From an uncultured Clostridia bacterium (lineage in GTDB: Bacteria > Bacillota > Clostridia > Oscillospirales > Oscillospiraceae): DNA of 9,028 nt. The DNA lies in assembly GCA_947176425.1 (NCBI GenBank), contig CAMWQV010000050.1:1-9028 (forward strand). Direction: 5' to 3'. The position numbers and the translations under genes were made by a program. Of this stretch, positions 1 through 6,785 are shown in pieces; the first letter of the stretch is position 1; the number at the start of each line of letters is the position of its first letter. The notes beneath the pieces were generated by a model. That model saw only the letters and a list, made by a program, of their open reading frames with translations. It made no database searches and was not told the origin of the DNA.

Positions 1-1
1 C

Positions 2-793
2 ACCGGCGACTGCGTGATCATTGCGGACGGGACGTTATATGTCATCGACTACAAGCACGGCAAAGGAGTGGAGGTTTCTGCTCTAGAGAATCCACAGATG
101 ATGTGTTATGCCCTCGGCGCACTGGAACTTTTTGACGGTATCTATGACATTGATTCGGTGTGTATGACAATCTACCAGCCTCGTAGAGAGAATATCAGCG
201 TCTATAACATTGTTAAAGATGAACTTTATGTCTGGGCAGAAACCGTTCTTGCGCCAACTGCAAAGCTGGCCTATGCCGGAGAGGGCGAGTTCCAAGCAGG
301 AAAACACTGTCGCTTCTGCAGGGCAAGGGCAGTGTGTCGGAAACGGGCGGAATACAATCTGGAGCTTGCACGCTACGACTTTGAGGTGCCTGCCACGTTG
401 GAGAATACAGATATTGTCGCAATCCTAGACCGTGCGGATGAACTAACAGCGTGGGTCGCAGATGTAAAAGGGTACGCGCTACGGCAAGCATTGAGTGGCA
501 CAGAATATCCCGGCTACAAGCTGGTGGAGGGACGCTCCAATCGTAGGTACATCAACGAGGATGCAGTGGTGAAAACAGTTTCCAATGCTGGATATGACCC
601 GTATGTACACAAAATTCTAGGAATTACAGAAATGCAGAAATTGCTCGGAAAAAAACAGTTTTATGAGCTTCTCGGAAATTTGATAGAAAAGCCCCAAGGT
701 CAACCGACGCTCGTACCAAAGAGTGATAAAAGACCGACATACCGGTCGGTAAACACGGTTAAATCGAAAAAAGATGATTTTAGTGAAAATTAG
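2..793 (+). CDS. DUF2800 family Cas4/RecB-like PD-(D/E)XK nuclease, 5' end outside window
   Basis: This is the C-terminal part of a phage DUF2800 protein; the frame is open from base 2, so the true start lies upstream, and the GTG at 14 is only the first in-frame start-like codon. The family belongs to the Cas4/RecB-type PD-(D/E)XK nucleases, presumed to trim DNA ends in replication or recombination. The visible motif residues fit: an Asp in a TGD turn (8-10), the D-Y-K signature (Asp 47-49, Lys 53-55) after a hydrophobic strand, and a Gln and Tyr in QMMCY (95-109). A cysteine cluster follows (codons 308, 317 and 335, spaced C-x2-C-x5-C). In Cas4 and AddB such a cluster joins an N-terminal Cys to hold a 4Fe-4S centre; that first Cys would be off the window. 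The stop codon overlaps the ribosome binding site of the next gene, so the two are probably cotranscribed. The substrate and in vivo role are inferred from the family only. Confidence 0.85.
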   Translation, partial: TGDCVIIADGTLYVIDYKHGKGVEVSALENPQMMCYALGALELFDGIYDIDSVCMTIYQPRRENISVYNIVKDELYVWAETVLAPTAKLAYAGEGEFQAGKHCRFCRARAVCRKRAEYNLELARYDFEVPATLENTDIVAILDRADELTAWVADVKGYALRQALSGTEYPGYKLVEGRSNRRYINEDAVVKTVSNAGYDPYVHKILGITEMQKLLGKKQFYELLGNLIEKPQGQPTLVPKSDKRPTYRSVNTVKSKKDDFSEN

Positions 794-805
794 GAGGAAC
801 ACATT

Positions 806-1375
806 ATGTCAAATAAAGAAAAGAATTCAATGAAAGTGATCACCGGCCCCAATACTCGGTGGAGTTACTGCAACGCTTGGGAACCGAAAGCAATTAACGG
901 CGGCACGCCAAAATACAGTGTCAATTTAATTATACCTAAGTCAGACAAGGTAACGATAGCCAAAATAAAAGTAGCCATCGAGGCGGCGTATAAGGAAGGA
1001 GCAGCAAAGCTTAAGGGCAACGGCAGAAGCGTTCCCCCGCTTTCAGTGCTAAAAACCCCTATGCGTGATGGAGATGCGGAGAGGCCGAACGATCCGGCAT
1101 ATGCAAATGCTTATTTTGTTAACGCCAACAGTACAACCGCACCCGGTATCGTGAACGTAAATCGACAGGAGATCATCGATCACTCTGAGGTATACAGTGG
1201 CGTGTACGGAAGAGCGAGTATCAATTTTTATGCTTTCAACAGCAACGGCAATAAGGGAATCGCCTGTGGACTGAATAACCTGCAAAAAATCCGTGATGGG
1301 GAGCCACTAGGTAGCAGAACTCGTGCGGAGGACGATTTCGCAGAGGAGTATGAGGATGAGGACTTTTTGTTCTAA
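806..1375 (+). CDS. DUF2815 family protein, probable phage ssDNA-binding protein
   Basis: The 189-residue product matches the phage DUF2815 family, recognisable from its N-terminal block (ITGPNTRWSYCNAW, then a KYSVNLIIPKSD strand) and from its size. The family is thought to be an OB-fold single-stranded DNA-binding protein that partners the phage polymerase and primase; this is family knowledge, not shown here. The last 17 residues or so are very acidic and end in aromatic and hydrophobic residues (EDEDFLF). This resembles the acidic protein-interaction tails of bacterial SSB and phage T7 gp2.5, supporting the SSB reading. The ATG at 806 is preceded by a perfect AGGAGG at 792-797, which overlaps the upstream stop codon, with 8 nt of spacing. 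It sits between a Cas4-like nuclease and the DNA polymerase, the usual order in this type of phage module. Confidence 0.85.
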   Translation: MSNKEKNSMKVITGPNTRWSYCNAWEPKAINGGTPKYSVNLIIPKSDKVTIAKIKVAIEAAYKEGAAKLKGNGRSVPPLSVLKTPMRDGDAERPNDPAYANAYFVNANSTTAPGIVNVNRQEIIDHSEVYSGVYGRASINFYAFNSNGNKGIACGLNNLQKIRDGEPLGSRTRAEDDFAEEYEDEDFLF

Positions 1376-1431
1376 CAAACGTATTGCCCAAAGTGGCAAA
1401 GAGATATCTTTCTACCGCACCAGATGTGGTG

Positions 1432-1442
1432 AAAGGACGGTG
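1432..1442 (+). promoter_or_regulatory. Ribosome binding site that sets the polymerase start at 1447
   Basis: AAAGGACGGTG lies just upstream of the ATG at 1447, with the AGGA core 9 to 10 nt before it. The in-frame TTG at 1384 has no purine-rich site upstream, and the 21 residues it would add are not typical of this polymerase family, whose members start with a sequence like M-x-x-L-S-I-D-I-E-T. Confidence 0.6.
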
Positions 1443-1446
1443 GAGA

Positions 1447-3726
1447 ATGGAATCATTGAGTATTGATATTGAGACATACAGCGATATTGATTTGTCAAAA
1501 TGCGGGGTATATCGCTATGTAGAATCGCCCAATTTTGAAATCCTGTTGTTGGGTTATGCTGTTGAAGGCGGTGATGTGAGAGTTGTTGATCTTGCTCGAG
1601 GTGAGACGATCCCGCAAGAGATTATCGTGGCTTTTTGGGATGACTCTGTCACAAAATGGGCCTTCAACGCAAACTTTGAGCGGGTATGCCTCTCCCGTTA
1701 TCTCGATCTTCCCACAGGAGACTATCTAAACCCATTTTCGTGGAAATGTTCCATGATATGGTCTGCTACCCTTGGACTTCCTATGTCATTAGAAAATGTG
1801 GGAGCGGTGCTTGGACTGGAAAAGCAGAAACTCTCCGAGGGCAAAGACCTTATTCGTTATTTTTGCGTTCCTTGCAAGGCGACTAAGAGCAATGGTGGCA
1901 GAACACGCAACCTGCCCGAACATGATTTAGAGAAATGGATGCGGTTTAAAGCATATAACAAGCGGGACGTGGAGTCCGAGATAGCTATAAAGAAACGACT
2001 GGCGCGATACCCTGTGCCAGATTTCGTATGGGAAGAATACCGGCAAGACCAGGAGATTAACGACCGAGGTATATGCATGGATATGACACTTGTACAGAAT
2101 GCAATCTGCATGGATGGGAAATCCCGTGAGAAGCTAACCGCTGCCATGCGGGAACTGACAAAATTGGACAACCCCAACTCGGTACAGCAGATGAAGCTGT
2201 GGTTGGCAGAGAACGGTATGGAGACGGATACTCTTGGTAAAAAAATGGTGACAAAGCTGTTAAAAATAGCTCCACAACCGCTACGGCAGGTGTTGGAGCT
2301 GCGCCGGCAGCTTTCCAAATCCTCGGTCAAAAAGTATACGGCCATGGAGAATGCGGTATGTGCAGACAGTCGTGCACGTGGAATGTTCCAGTTCTATGGT
2401 GCGAACCGAACTGGGCGGTATAGTGGCAGGCTCATTCAGCTGCAGAACCTTCCACAAAACCATATGCTGGATTTGGAACAAGCACGAGAACTTGTCCGAA
2501 GTGGGAACTTTGAGGCACTGGATATGCTGTATGAGGATATTCCAGATACGTTGTCACAGCTCATACGTACAGCTTTTGTGCCAAGGGTCGGTAAGAAATT
2601 TATTGTTGTGGATTTTTCCGCTATTGAAGCGAGGGTGATTGCTTGGATTGCTGGAGAACAGTGGCGGTTGAGGGTATTTGAGAGCGAAGGTGACATTTAT
2701 TGTGAATCGGCAAGTAAGATGTTCCATGTGCCAGTGAAAAAGCATGGTGTGAATGGGCATCTGCGGCAGAAAGGGAAACAGGCGGAACTTGCCTGTATTG
2801 CAGAGGGGCAGCTCGTCCTTACAGATAGAGGACTTATACCCATTGAATCCGTGACTGTAAATCACAGACTTTGGGATGGAGAAAGCTGGATAAATCATGA
2901 TGGTGTTGTATTTAAAGGGGAAGGTGATGTGATTGAATATGAAGGACTCAGGGCAACTCCTGATCACCTCGTATGGATTGAAGGAAAACCTAAGCCTATA
3001 CAGTTTGGAATCGCCGCCTCCTGTGGCAAACATCTCGTACAAACCGAATATGGTGGGAGAGCAATACAGCTGTGTGAAAATTATCAGCGCAAAGCTCGAC
3101 TTTATGACATACGAAATGCCGGGACATATCATCGTTTTACCGTATCAGGTAAACTTGTCCACAACTGCGGATATGGAGGGTCGGCTGGAGCTTTGAAAGC
3201 AATGGGTGCACTGGAGGCAGGAATGACGGAAGATGAGTTGCAGCCGTTGGTGGATAGCTGGCGTGCATCAAATCCGAATATTGTTAGTTTCTGGTGGGAT
3301 GTTGATCGCGCTGTGAAAGACGGTATTCGCTTTCAGTACCAAAGCAGAATGTTGTTCATTCGACTCTTCAGCGGCAGATGGCTGGCCTATGTAAAGCCGC
3401 GCATGGGGAAAAACCGATTTGGTGGTGAGTCCGTCACCTACATGGGTGTAGGAAGCACAAAGAAGTGGGAGCGCATCGAAAGCTACGGTCCCAAATTCGT
3501 GGAAAACATTGTCCAGGCAACCGCTCGCGATATTCTCTGCTATGCCATGCGGACGCTGCAAAACTGCTCCATTGCAGCACATGTGCATGACGAGATCATC
3601 ATCGAAGCAGACCATAGCATGTCCTTGGCAGCGGTTTGTGAGCAAATGAGCAGGACGCCTCCATGGGCTAGTGGCTTGCTGCTCCGCGCTGATGGATACG
3701 AGTGCCAGTTCTATAAAAAAGATTGA
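1447..3726 (+). CDS. Phage family A DNA polymerase (3'-5' exo + pol) carrying an in-frame mini-intein
   Basis: The 759-residue precursor is a PolA-type phage replicative polymerase; removing the 124-residue intein leaves 635 residues, a normal length for the family. Numbering from the ATG at 1447, the N-terminal DEDD 3'-5' exonuclease has D7-I-E9, N74 with F77-E78 (Glu where many homologues have Asp) and Y170-x3-D174. The polymerase part has the RTGRYSG block (321-327) with QNLPQN, motif A (VVDFSAIEAR, catalytic D389), motif B/O-helix (R440, K444, then Y576-G577 after the intein) and motif C (H714-D715-E716). The equivalent of the O-helix Phe (E. coli F762) is Leu, as in related phage enzymes. 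The 71-nt gap from the DUF2815 stop holds no other gene, and the stop overlaps the next ribosome binding site. Exonuclease and polymerase motifs are intact, so the spliced protein should be active. There is no 5'-nuclease domain. Confidence 0.93.
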   Translation: MESLSIDIETYSDIDLSKCGVYRYVESPNFEILLLGYAVEGGDVRVVDLARGETIPQEIIVAFWDDSVTKWAFNANFERVCLSRYLDLPTGDYLNPFSWKCSMIWSATLGLPMSLENVGAVLGLEKQKLSEGKDLIRYFCVPCKATKSNGGRTRNLPEHDLEKWMRFKAYNKRDVESEIAIKKRLARYPVPDFVWEEYRQDQEINDRGICMDMTLVQNAICMDGKSREKLTAAMRELTKLDNPNSVQQMKLWLAENGMETDTLGKKMVTKLLKIAPQPLRQVLELRRQLSKSSVKKYTAMENAVCADSRARGMFQFYGANRTGRYSGRLIQLQNLPQNHMLDLEQARELVRSGNFEALDMLYEDIPDTLSQLIRTAFVPRVGKKFIVVDFSAIEARVIAWIAGEQWRLRVFESEGDIYCESASKMFHVPVKKHGVNGHLRQKGKQAELACIAEGQLVLTDRGLIPIESVTVNHRLWDGESWINHDGVVFKGEGDVIEYEGLRATPDHLVWIEGKPKPIQFGIAASCGKHLVQTEYGGRAIQLCENYQRKARLYDIRNAGTYHRFTVSGKLVHNCGYGGSAGALKAMGALEAGMTEDELQPLVDSWRASNPNIVSFWWDVDRAVKDGIRFQYQSRMLFIRLFSGRWLAYVKPRMGKNRFGGESVTYMGVGSTKKWERIESYGPKFVENIVQATARDILCYAMRTLQNCSIAAHVHDEIIIEADHSMSLAAVCEQMSRTPPWASGLLLRADGYECQFYKKD
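2794..3165 (+). other. Mini-intein (124 aa, HINT domain, no homing endonuclease) inside the DNA polymerase
   Basis: An in-frame insertion of 124 codons splits the polymerase O-helix. It starts at Cys1 (codon 2794) in a block A pattern (C-I-A-E-G-x-L-V-L-T-x-x-G) and has a block B T-P-D-H (T55, H58). Block F follows (Y104-D105-I106, then H113-R-F-T-V-S-G), and it ends with H123-N124 followed by Cys+1 (codon 3166) in the C-extein. These are the residues expected of a class 1 intein: Cys1 thioester, TxxH, penultimate His, terminal Asn and a Cys nucleophile. Excision joins ELA to CGYGG and restores a normal ELACGYGG O-helix. The roughly 40 residues between blocks B and F hold no LAGLIDADG or HNH motif, so it cannot home by itself. 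At 124 residues it is close to the lower limit of natural cis-splicing inteins. It carries two further Cys (77, 94). Splicing is inferred from the motifs, not shown. Confidence 0.93.
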
Positions 3727-3731
3727 GGAGG
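3726..3731 (+). promoter_or_regulatory. AGGAGG ribosome binding site that sets a TTG start at 3741
   Basis: A perfect AGGAGG overlaps the polymerase stop codon and lies 9 nt before TTG 3741. The only nearby ATG (3733) is in another frame and too close to the site, and the in-frame TTG at 3723 lies before it. TTG 3741 is therefore the best start. Confidence 0.65.
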
Positions 3732-3740
3732 AATGCAGAA

Positions 3741-4175
3741 TTGAGTATCAACAAATTTAACAGAGAAGGCTACTATGACCCTACAACATATGAAGCGCTC
3801 TCATCAATTGAAAAAGAGGAACGGGAGACAGCGAGGCTCTTTTGTCCCCTGGTATATATCTGCTATCCCTTTTCCAGTGACAGGATAAAGAACGCAGAGA
3901 ACGCCAGACGGTACAGCCGCCATGCAGTAGATATGGGATATATCCCGCTCATACCGCACCTATTGTTTCCACAGTTCCTTGATGATACAAACTCGAAGGA
4001 ACGCAGCTTGAGGTTATTCTTTGGCAACGTGCTGATGGATAGGTGCGTCGAGGTGTGGGTGTTTGGCGGTATCATGTCCAAATGTATGACAGCTGAGATT
4101 GCTAGGGCGAAAAGGAAACATATACCACTCCGCTATTTTACGGAGAATTTGAAGGAGGCTAAAAATGGACAATAA
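3741..4175 (+). CDS. DUF4406-type nucleoside 2-deoxyribosyltransferase-like protein
   Basis: The 144-residue product (TTG start) resembles the DUF4406 proteins found in many phage replication modules, related in fold to nucleoside 2-deoxyribosyltransferases. The signature blocks are PLVYICYPF (36-44), ENARRYSRHAVDMGYIP (53-69), PHLLFPQFLDD (72-82), LFFGNVLMDRC (92-102), VWVFGG (105-110) and the C-terminal TAEIARAK with E119 as the likely active-site Glu. A role in nucleotide salvage or base exchange supporting phage DNA synthesis is possible but unproven for the family. Two positions look unusual against my memory of the family: V103 where Asp is common (CDEVWVFG) and C115 where Gly is common (S-x-G-M). 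These might weaken or change activity. The gene follows the polymerase directly and overlaps vapE by 11 nt (4165-4175), which suggests translational coupling. There is no signal peptide or membrane segment. Confidence 0.82.
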   Translation: MSINKFNREGYYDPTTYEALSSIEKEERETARLFCPLVYICYPFSSDRIKNAENARRYSRHAVDMGYIPLIPHLLFPQFLDDTNSKERSLRLFFGNVLMDRCVEVWVFGGIMSKCMTAEIARAKRKHIPLRYFTENLKEAKNGQ

Positions 4176-6600
4176 ATATCCAATTTTGGATAAAACAAAC
4201 CTAACACAGGAAGGTCAGAAGTTGCGTAAATTATCTATTGCCTATGGTAGCAATCGCCATGCCAAAAGGTGGACAAATAAGGTCATTACATACAATGATC
4301 TGAAGGAGCGGCTGAAGGTAACTATCCGAACGCCGGAATCGGCAGAGGAGTATGCTCGCTTTACAAAGGTGCAGAAAGACACAGCGAAAGACCACGGCGG
4401 TTTCGTGGCAGGTGTACTAAAGGGCGGTAGAAGAAAGATTGATACCGTAGAGTCCCGCTCTATGATCGCTCTTGATGGTGACAGAATCGACAGGAGTTTC
4501 CTTGATTCTTATGAAACCTGCGCACCGTATACATCCGTACTCTATACCACGCACAGTCATACTGCAAAAAACCCGAGGGCTCGCATTATCTATCCGCTAA
4601 CAAGAGATGTCACCCCAGAGGAATTTGTGGCGGTGGCAAGGTATCTTGCATATATGCTCGGCATGGATTATTTCGATGAATGTTCCTATCAGCCGAATCA
4701 ACTGATGTACTGGCCAAGCACTCCGGCCAATGGAGAATATATTTTCAAGGAAGTTAGTAAGGAGTGGCTGAATCCCGACAGTATTTTGAATGCTCATCCC
4801 GAATGGGAAGACCCCACAAGGTTACCCACTTCGTCACGGGAAAGCAGGGCAAACACTGTGAACTTTCAGAAAGTGCAGGATCCGCTTGAAAAAAACGGCG
4901 TAGTTGGGCTTTTTAACAGAGCCTATTTTCCTATTACCACGGCGCTGGATGAATTGCTATCAGAGGTATACGAGCCTGCGGTTGGCAACAGTCGATATCA
5001 TCTCATCGAATCTAGTAGTATGGCAGGTGTTGAAATCAAGGAGGATGGCAAATTTGTCTACAGCCACCATGCAAAAGATCCTGCATATCTGAAACTTTGC
5101 AATGCCTTTGACATCGTTCGTATCCACAAATTCGGAGACGATGATGAGAAAAAGGCCTACAAGCAGATGTGCGAATTTGCTATGGAACTTGACAAGGTAA
5201 AGCTATTTGACCTTGAAGATAAGAAAAGACAAGCTGCCATAGATTTCTCAGCTATGGACGACGATGACGAGGCATGGAAAAAACAGCTGGAATATGAATC
5301 TCGTTCTACAATCTTGAAAAATTCGCTTCGTAACCTCACGCTTATCCTTCAGAACGATATCAATTTAAAGGGCGTCGTATTCAATCAGCAGCTTGATGGT
5401 ATGGAAATCAAAGGCGAAGTACCGTGGAAGCATCCTTCTAAATACTGGCGGGATGCAGACGACGCGCAACTTATCAGTTACATCGATTCCAACTATGGCA
5501 CATTCTCTGCACGGAATTATCAGATTGCTGTAGCAAAAGTTGCTGACGACCGCTCCTATCACCCTATTCGTGAATTCTTGGATGCACTACCAAAATGGGA
5601 TGGTATAAGACGCGTGGACACCCTACTCATCGACTATCTTGGCGCAGATGACAATGCCTATGTTCGCGCCGTGACACGAAAAACTCTCTGTGCAGCTATT
5701 TGCAGGGTAATAAACCCCGGGTGTAAATTTGACACCATGCTTGTTTTAAATGGACCGCAGGGCGTGGGCAAAAGTACGTTGATTTCAAAACTGGCCGGAG
5801 AGTGGTTTTCCGATAGTTTGAACCTTAGCGATACGAAAGACAAGACTGCTGCAGAAAAACTGCAAGGCTATTGGATTCTGGAAATTGGTGAGCTAGCGGG
5901 GCTTCGGAAAGCGGAGGTAGAAACGTTGCGGTCTTTCCTTTCAAGACAGAACGACATTTACCGTGCATCCTTTGGAAGACGAGCCACACCACATTTGCGT
6001 CAATGCGTGTTTTTTGGCACGACTAATGCAGAGTCCGGTTATCTGAGAGATACTACAGGCAACCGCAGATTTTGGCCTGTAAAGACACCGGGCGGCAGTG
6101 TAAAGCATTCCTGGCAATTGAGGGATGAGGAAATAAAACAGATATGGGCGGAAAGTCTCATATATGTCCAAGCTGGAGAAAAACTGTATTTGAATTCATC
6201 CATAGAACAACTTGCAAAGGCAGAACAGTGTGAGGCTATGGAAGCTGACGAGCGCGAGGGACTGGTGCGTGATTTTCTCGACACTCTTCTGCCTAATAAT
6301 TGGGAGCAGATGGATTTGTTTGAACGCCGCAATTTCCTCAGTGGGAATGCGTTTGGAGAGATCGGGCGAAAAGGTATGGTCAAACGCTCCTCTGTTTGCA
6401 ATATGGAAATCTGGTGCGAGTGCTTTGGGAAAGAGAGGTCTAATCTGAAACGTGCTGATTCCAATGAACTAGCAGCAATCCTTATCAAGCTTGGCTGGAA
6501 ACGTCTGCCAGGAAAAGTTAGGACACAACTTTATGGACCACAGTATACTTTTGTTCCTAAGTATGTTCCCAGTGATGTTCCTAAAAATCAAGCTAGTTAG
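4165..6600 (+). CDS. VapE-like phage primase-helicase (AEP-type primase + SF3-like ATPase)
   Basis: The 811-residue product is a virulence-associated E (VapE) family replication protein, the likely initiator, primase and helicase of this phage. The N-terminal part has the hallmarks of an archaeo-eukaryotic-type primase: hydrophobic-D-G-D (D104, D106) and an s-x-H motif (T129-H-S-H132). A linker with a DDDDEAWKK-type acidic stretch follows, then the VirE/SF3-like helicase domain: Walker A GPQGVGKST (530-538), Walker B-like EIGEL (573-577), sensor GTTN (618-621) and an Arg-rich TGNRRFW (631-637). ATG 4165 has AAGGAGG (4152-4158) at 6 nt. The last 15 residues contain a VPKYVPSDVPK tail encoded by GTTCCYA repeats spaced 12 nt apart, so the 3' end of the gene doubles as DNA-level repeat sequence. 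It lies directly before the candidate origin, as expected for an initiator gene. The helicase call is firm; the primase call rests on two motifs. Confidence 0.9.
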   Translation: MDNKYPILDKTNLTQEGQKLRKLSIAYGSNRHAKRWTNKVITYNDLKERLKVTIRTPESAEEYARFTKVQKDTAKDHGGFVAGVLKGGRRKIDTVESRSMIALDGDRIDRSFLDSYETCAPYTSVLYTTHSHTAKNPRARIIYPLTRDVTPEEFVAVARYLAYMLGMDYFDECSYQPNQLMYWPSTPANGEYIFKEVSKEWLNPDSILNAHPEWEDPTRLPTSSRESRANTVNFQKVQDPLEKNGVVGLFNRAYFPITTALDELLSEVYEPAVGNSRYHLIESSSMAGVEIKEDGKFVYSHHAKDPAYLKLCNAFDIVRIHKFGDDDEKKAYKQMCEFAMELDKVKLFDLEDKKRQAAIDFSAMDDDDEAWKKQLEYESRSTILKNSLRNLTLILQNDINLKGVVFNQQLDGMEIKGEVPWKHPSKYWRDADDAQLISYIDSNYGTFSARNYQIAVAKVADDRSYHPIREFLDALPKWDGIRRVDTLLIDYLGADDNAYVRAVTRKTLCAAICRVINPGCKFDTMLVLNGPQGVGKSTLISKLAGEWFSDSLNLSDTKDKTAAEKLQGYWILEIGELAGLRKAEVETLRSFLSRQNDIYRASFGRRATPHLRQCVFFGTTNAESGYLRDTTGNRRFWPVKTPGGSVKHSWQLRDEEIKQIWAESLIYVQAGEKLYLNSSIEQLAKAEQCEAMEADEREGLVRDFLDTLLPNNWEQMDLFERRNFLSGNAFGEIGRKGMVKRSSVCNMEIWCECFGKERSNLKRADSNELAAILIKLGWKRLPGKVRTQLYGPQYTFVPKYVPSDVPKNQAS

Positions 6601-6611
6601 GAACATGTTCC
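6600..6611. promoter_or_regulatory. Perfect 12-bp palindrome GGAACATGTTCC formed by two head-to-head repeat copies
   Basis: The inverted copy at 6598-6604 and the direct copy at 6607-6613 meet to form a perfect dyad that starts at the last base of the vapE stop codon. Such a dyad suits binding by a symmetric dimer. It is the only place in the cluster where two copies face each other this closely. Confidence 0.5.
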
Positions 6612-6668
6612 CAACTTTGCTTTTGTTCCTAAAAAGGATGCTGGGAACATTCGCAGGAACAATCCATC

Positions 6669-6684
6669 GGCTAGGTCGCTAGCC
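6669..6684 (+). terminator. Weak hairpin GGCTAG-GTCG-CTAGCC with T-rich flank, possible terminator
   Basis: A 6-bp stem with a 4-nt loop is followed by AACTTTGTTGTTTTTG. This could be a weak intrinsic terminator ending the polymerase-primase transcript, but the T tract is interrupted and starts several bases after the stem. It may equally be part of the repeat region. Confidence 0.3.
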
Positions 6685-6714
6685 AACTTTGTTGTTTTTG
6701 TTCCTATGTTCCTA

Positions 6715-6776
6715 ATATTCTTATCTAAATAAAATCAATGAAAAATAAGCTATAGCAACCGAAAAATACATACATA
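6715..6776. other. A+T-rich tract, candidate DNA unwinding element
   Basis: Only 13 of these 62 bases are G or C (about 79% A+T). The tract directly follows two repeat copies 8 nt apart (6700 and 6708) and is followed by a 12-bp palindrome. A+T-rich DNA beside repeats is typical of the melting region of an origin; it could also hold promoters. No gene is visible in it. Confidence 0.45.
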
Positions 6777-6785
6777 CGCGCGTAT
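6774..6785. promoter_or_regulatory. Perfect palindrome ATACGCGCGTAT upstream of the VRR-NUC gene
   Basis: This is a perfect 12-bp dyad with an alternating CG core, preceded by ATACAT and followed by AGGGTTTTTTGGG. I recall similar TACGCGCGTA elements before VRR-NUC genes in phages of this type, but cannot confirm that here. An operator or origin-associated site is more likely than a terminator, because the loop-free dyad makes a poor hairpin even though a T6 run follows. Confidence 0.45.

Noticed and set aside
1384..1446. N-terminal extension of the polymerase from TTG 1384
   Set aside because: No ribosome binding site precedes it, the 21 extra residues do not resemble the family N-terminus, and ATG 1447 has a good site and starts right at the exonuclease motif.
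1857..2345. Open frame of 162 codons on the minus strand
   Set aside because: Antisense to the polymerase with low-complexity Ser/Arg-rich composition and no known domain; a shadow frame.
2554..3132. Open frame of 192 codons on the minus strand
   Set aside because: It is wholly antisense to the polymerase and intein, has no recognisable domain, and the + strand gene explains the coding signal.
2794..3165. Self-splicing intron or a frameshifted/duplicated polymerase instead of an intein
   Set aside because: The insertion is in frame with no stop codon, encodes recognisable HINT blocks, and ends exactly at H-N/C. An intron would not be expected to show this protein pattern.
6039..6488. Open frame of 149 codons on the minus strand
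   Set aside because: Antisense to the helicase part of vapE, Ser/Arg-rich, with no domain recognised.
6689..6718. Promoter with TTGTTG and TAATAT in the gap after vapE
   Set aside because: The -10 is reasonable but the -35 matches only in TTG, and in A+T-rich repeat DNA such a match is easily found by chance.
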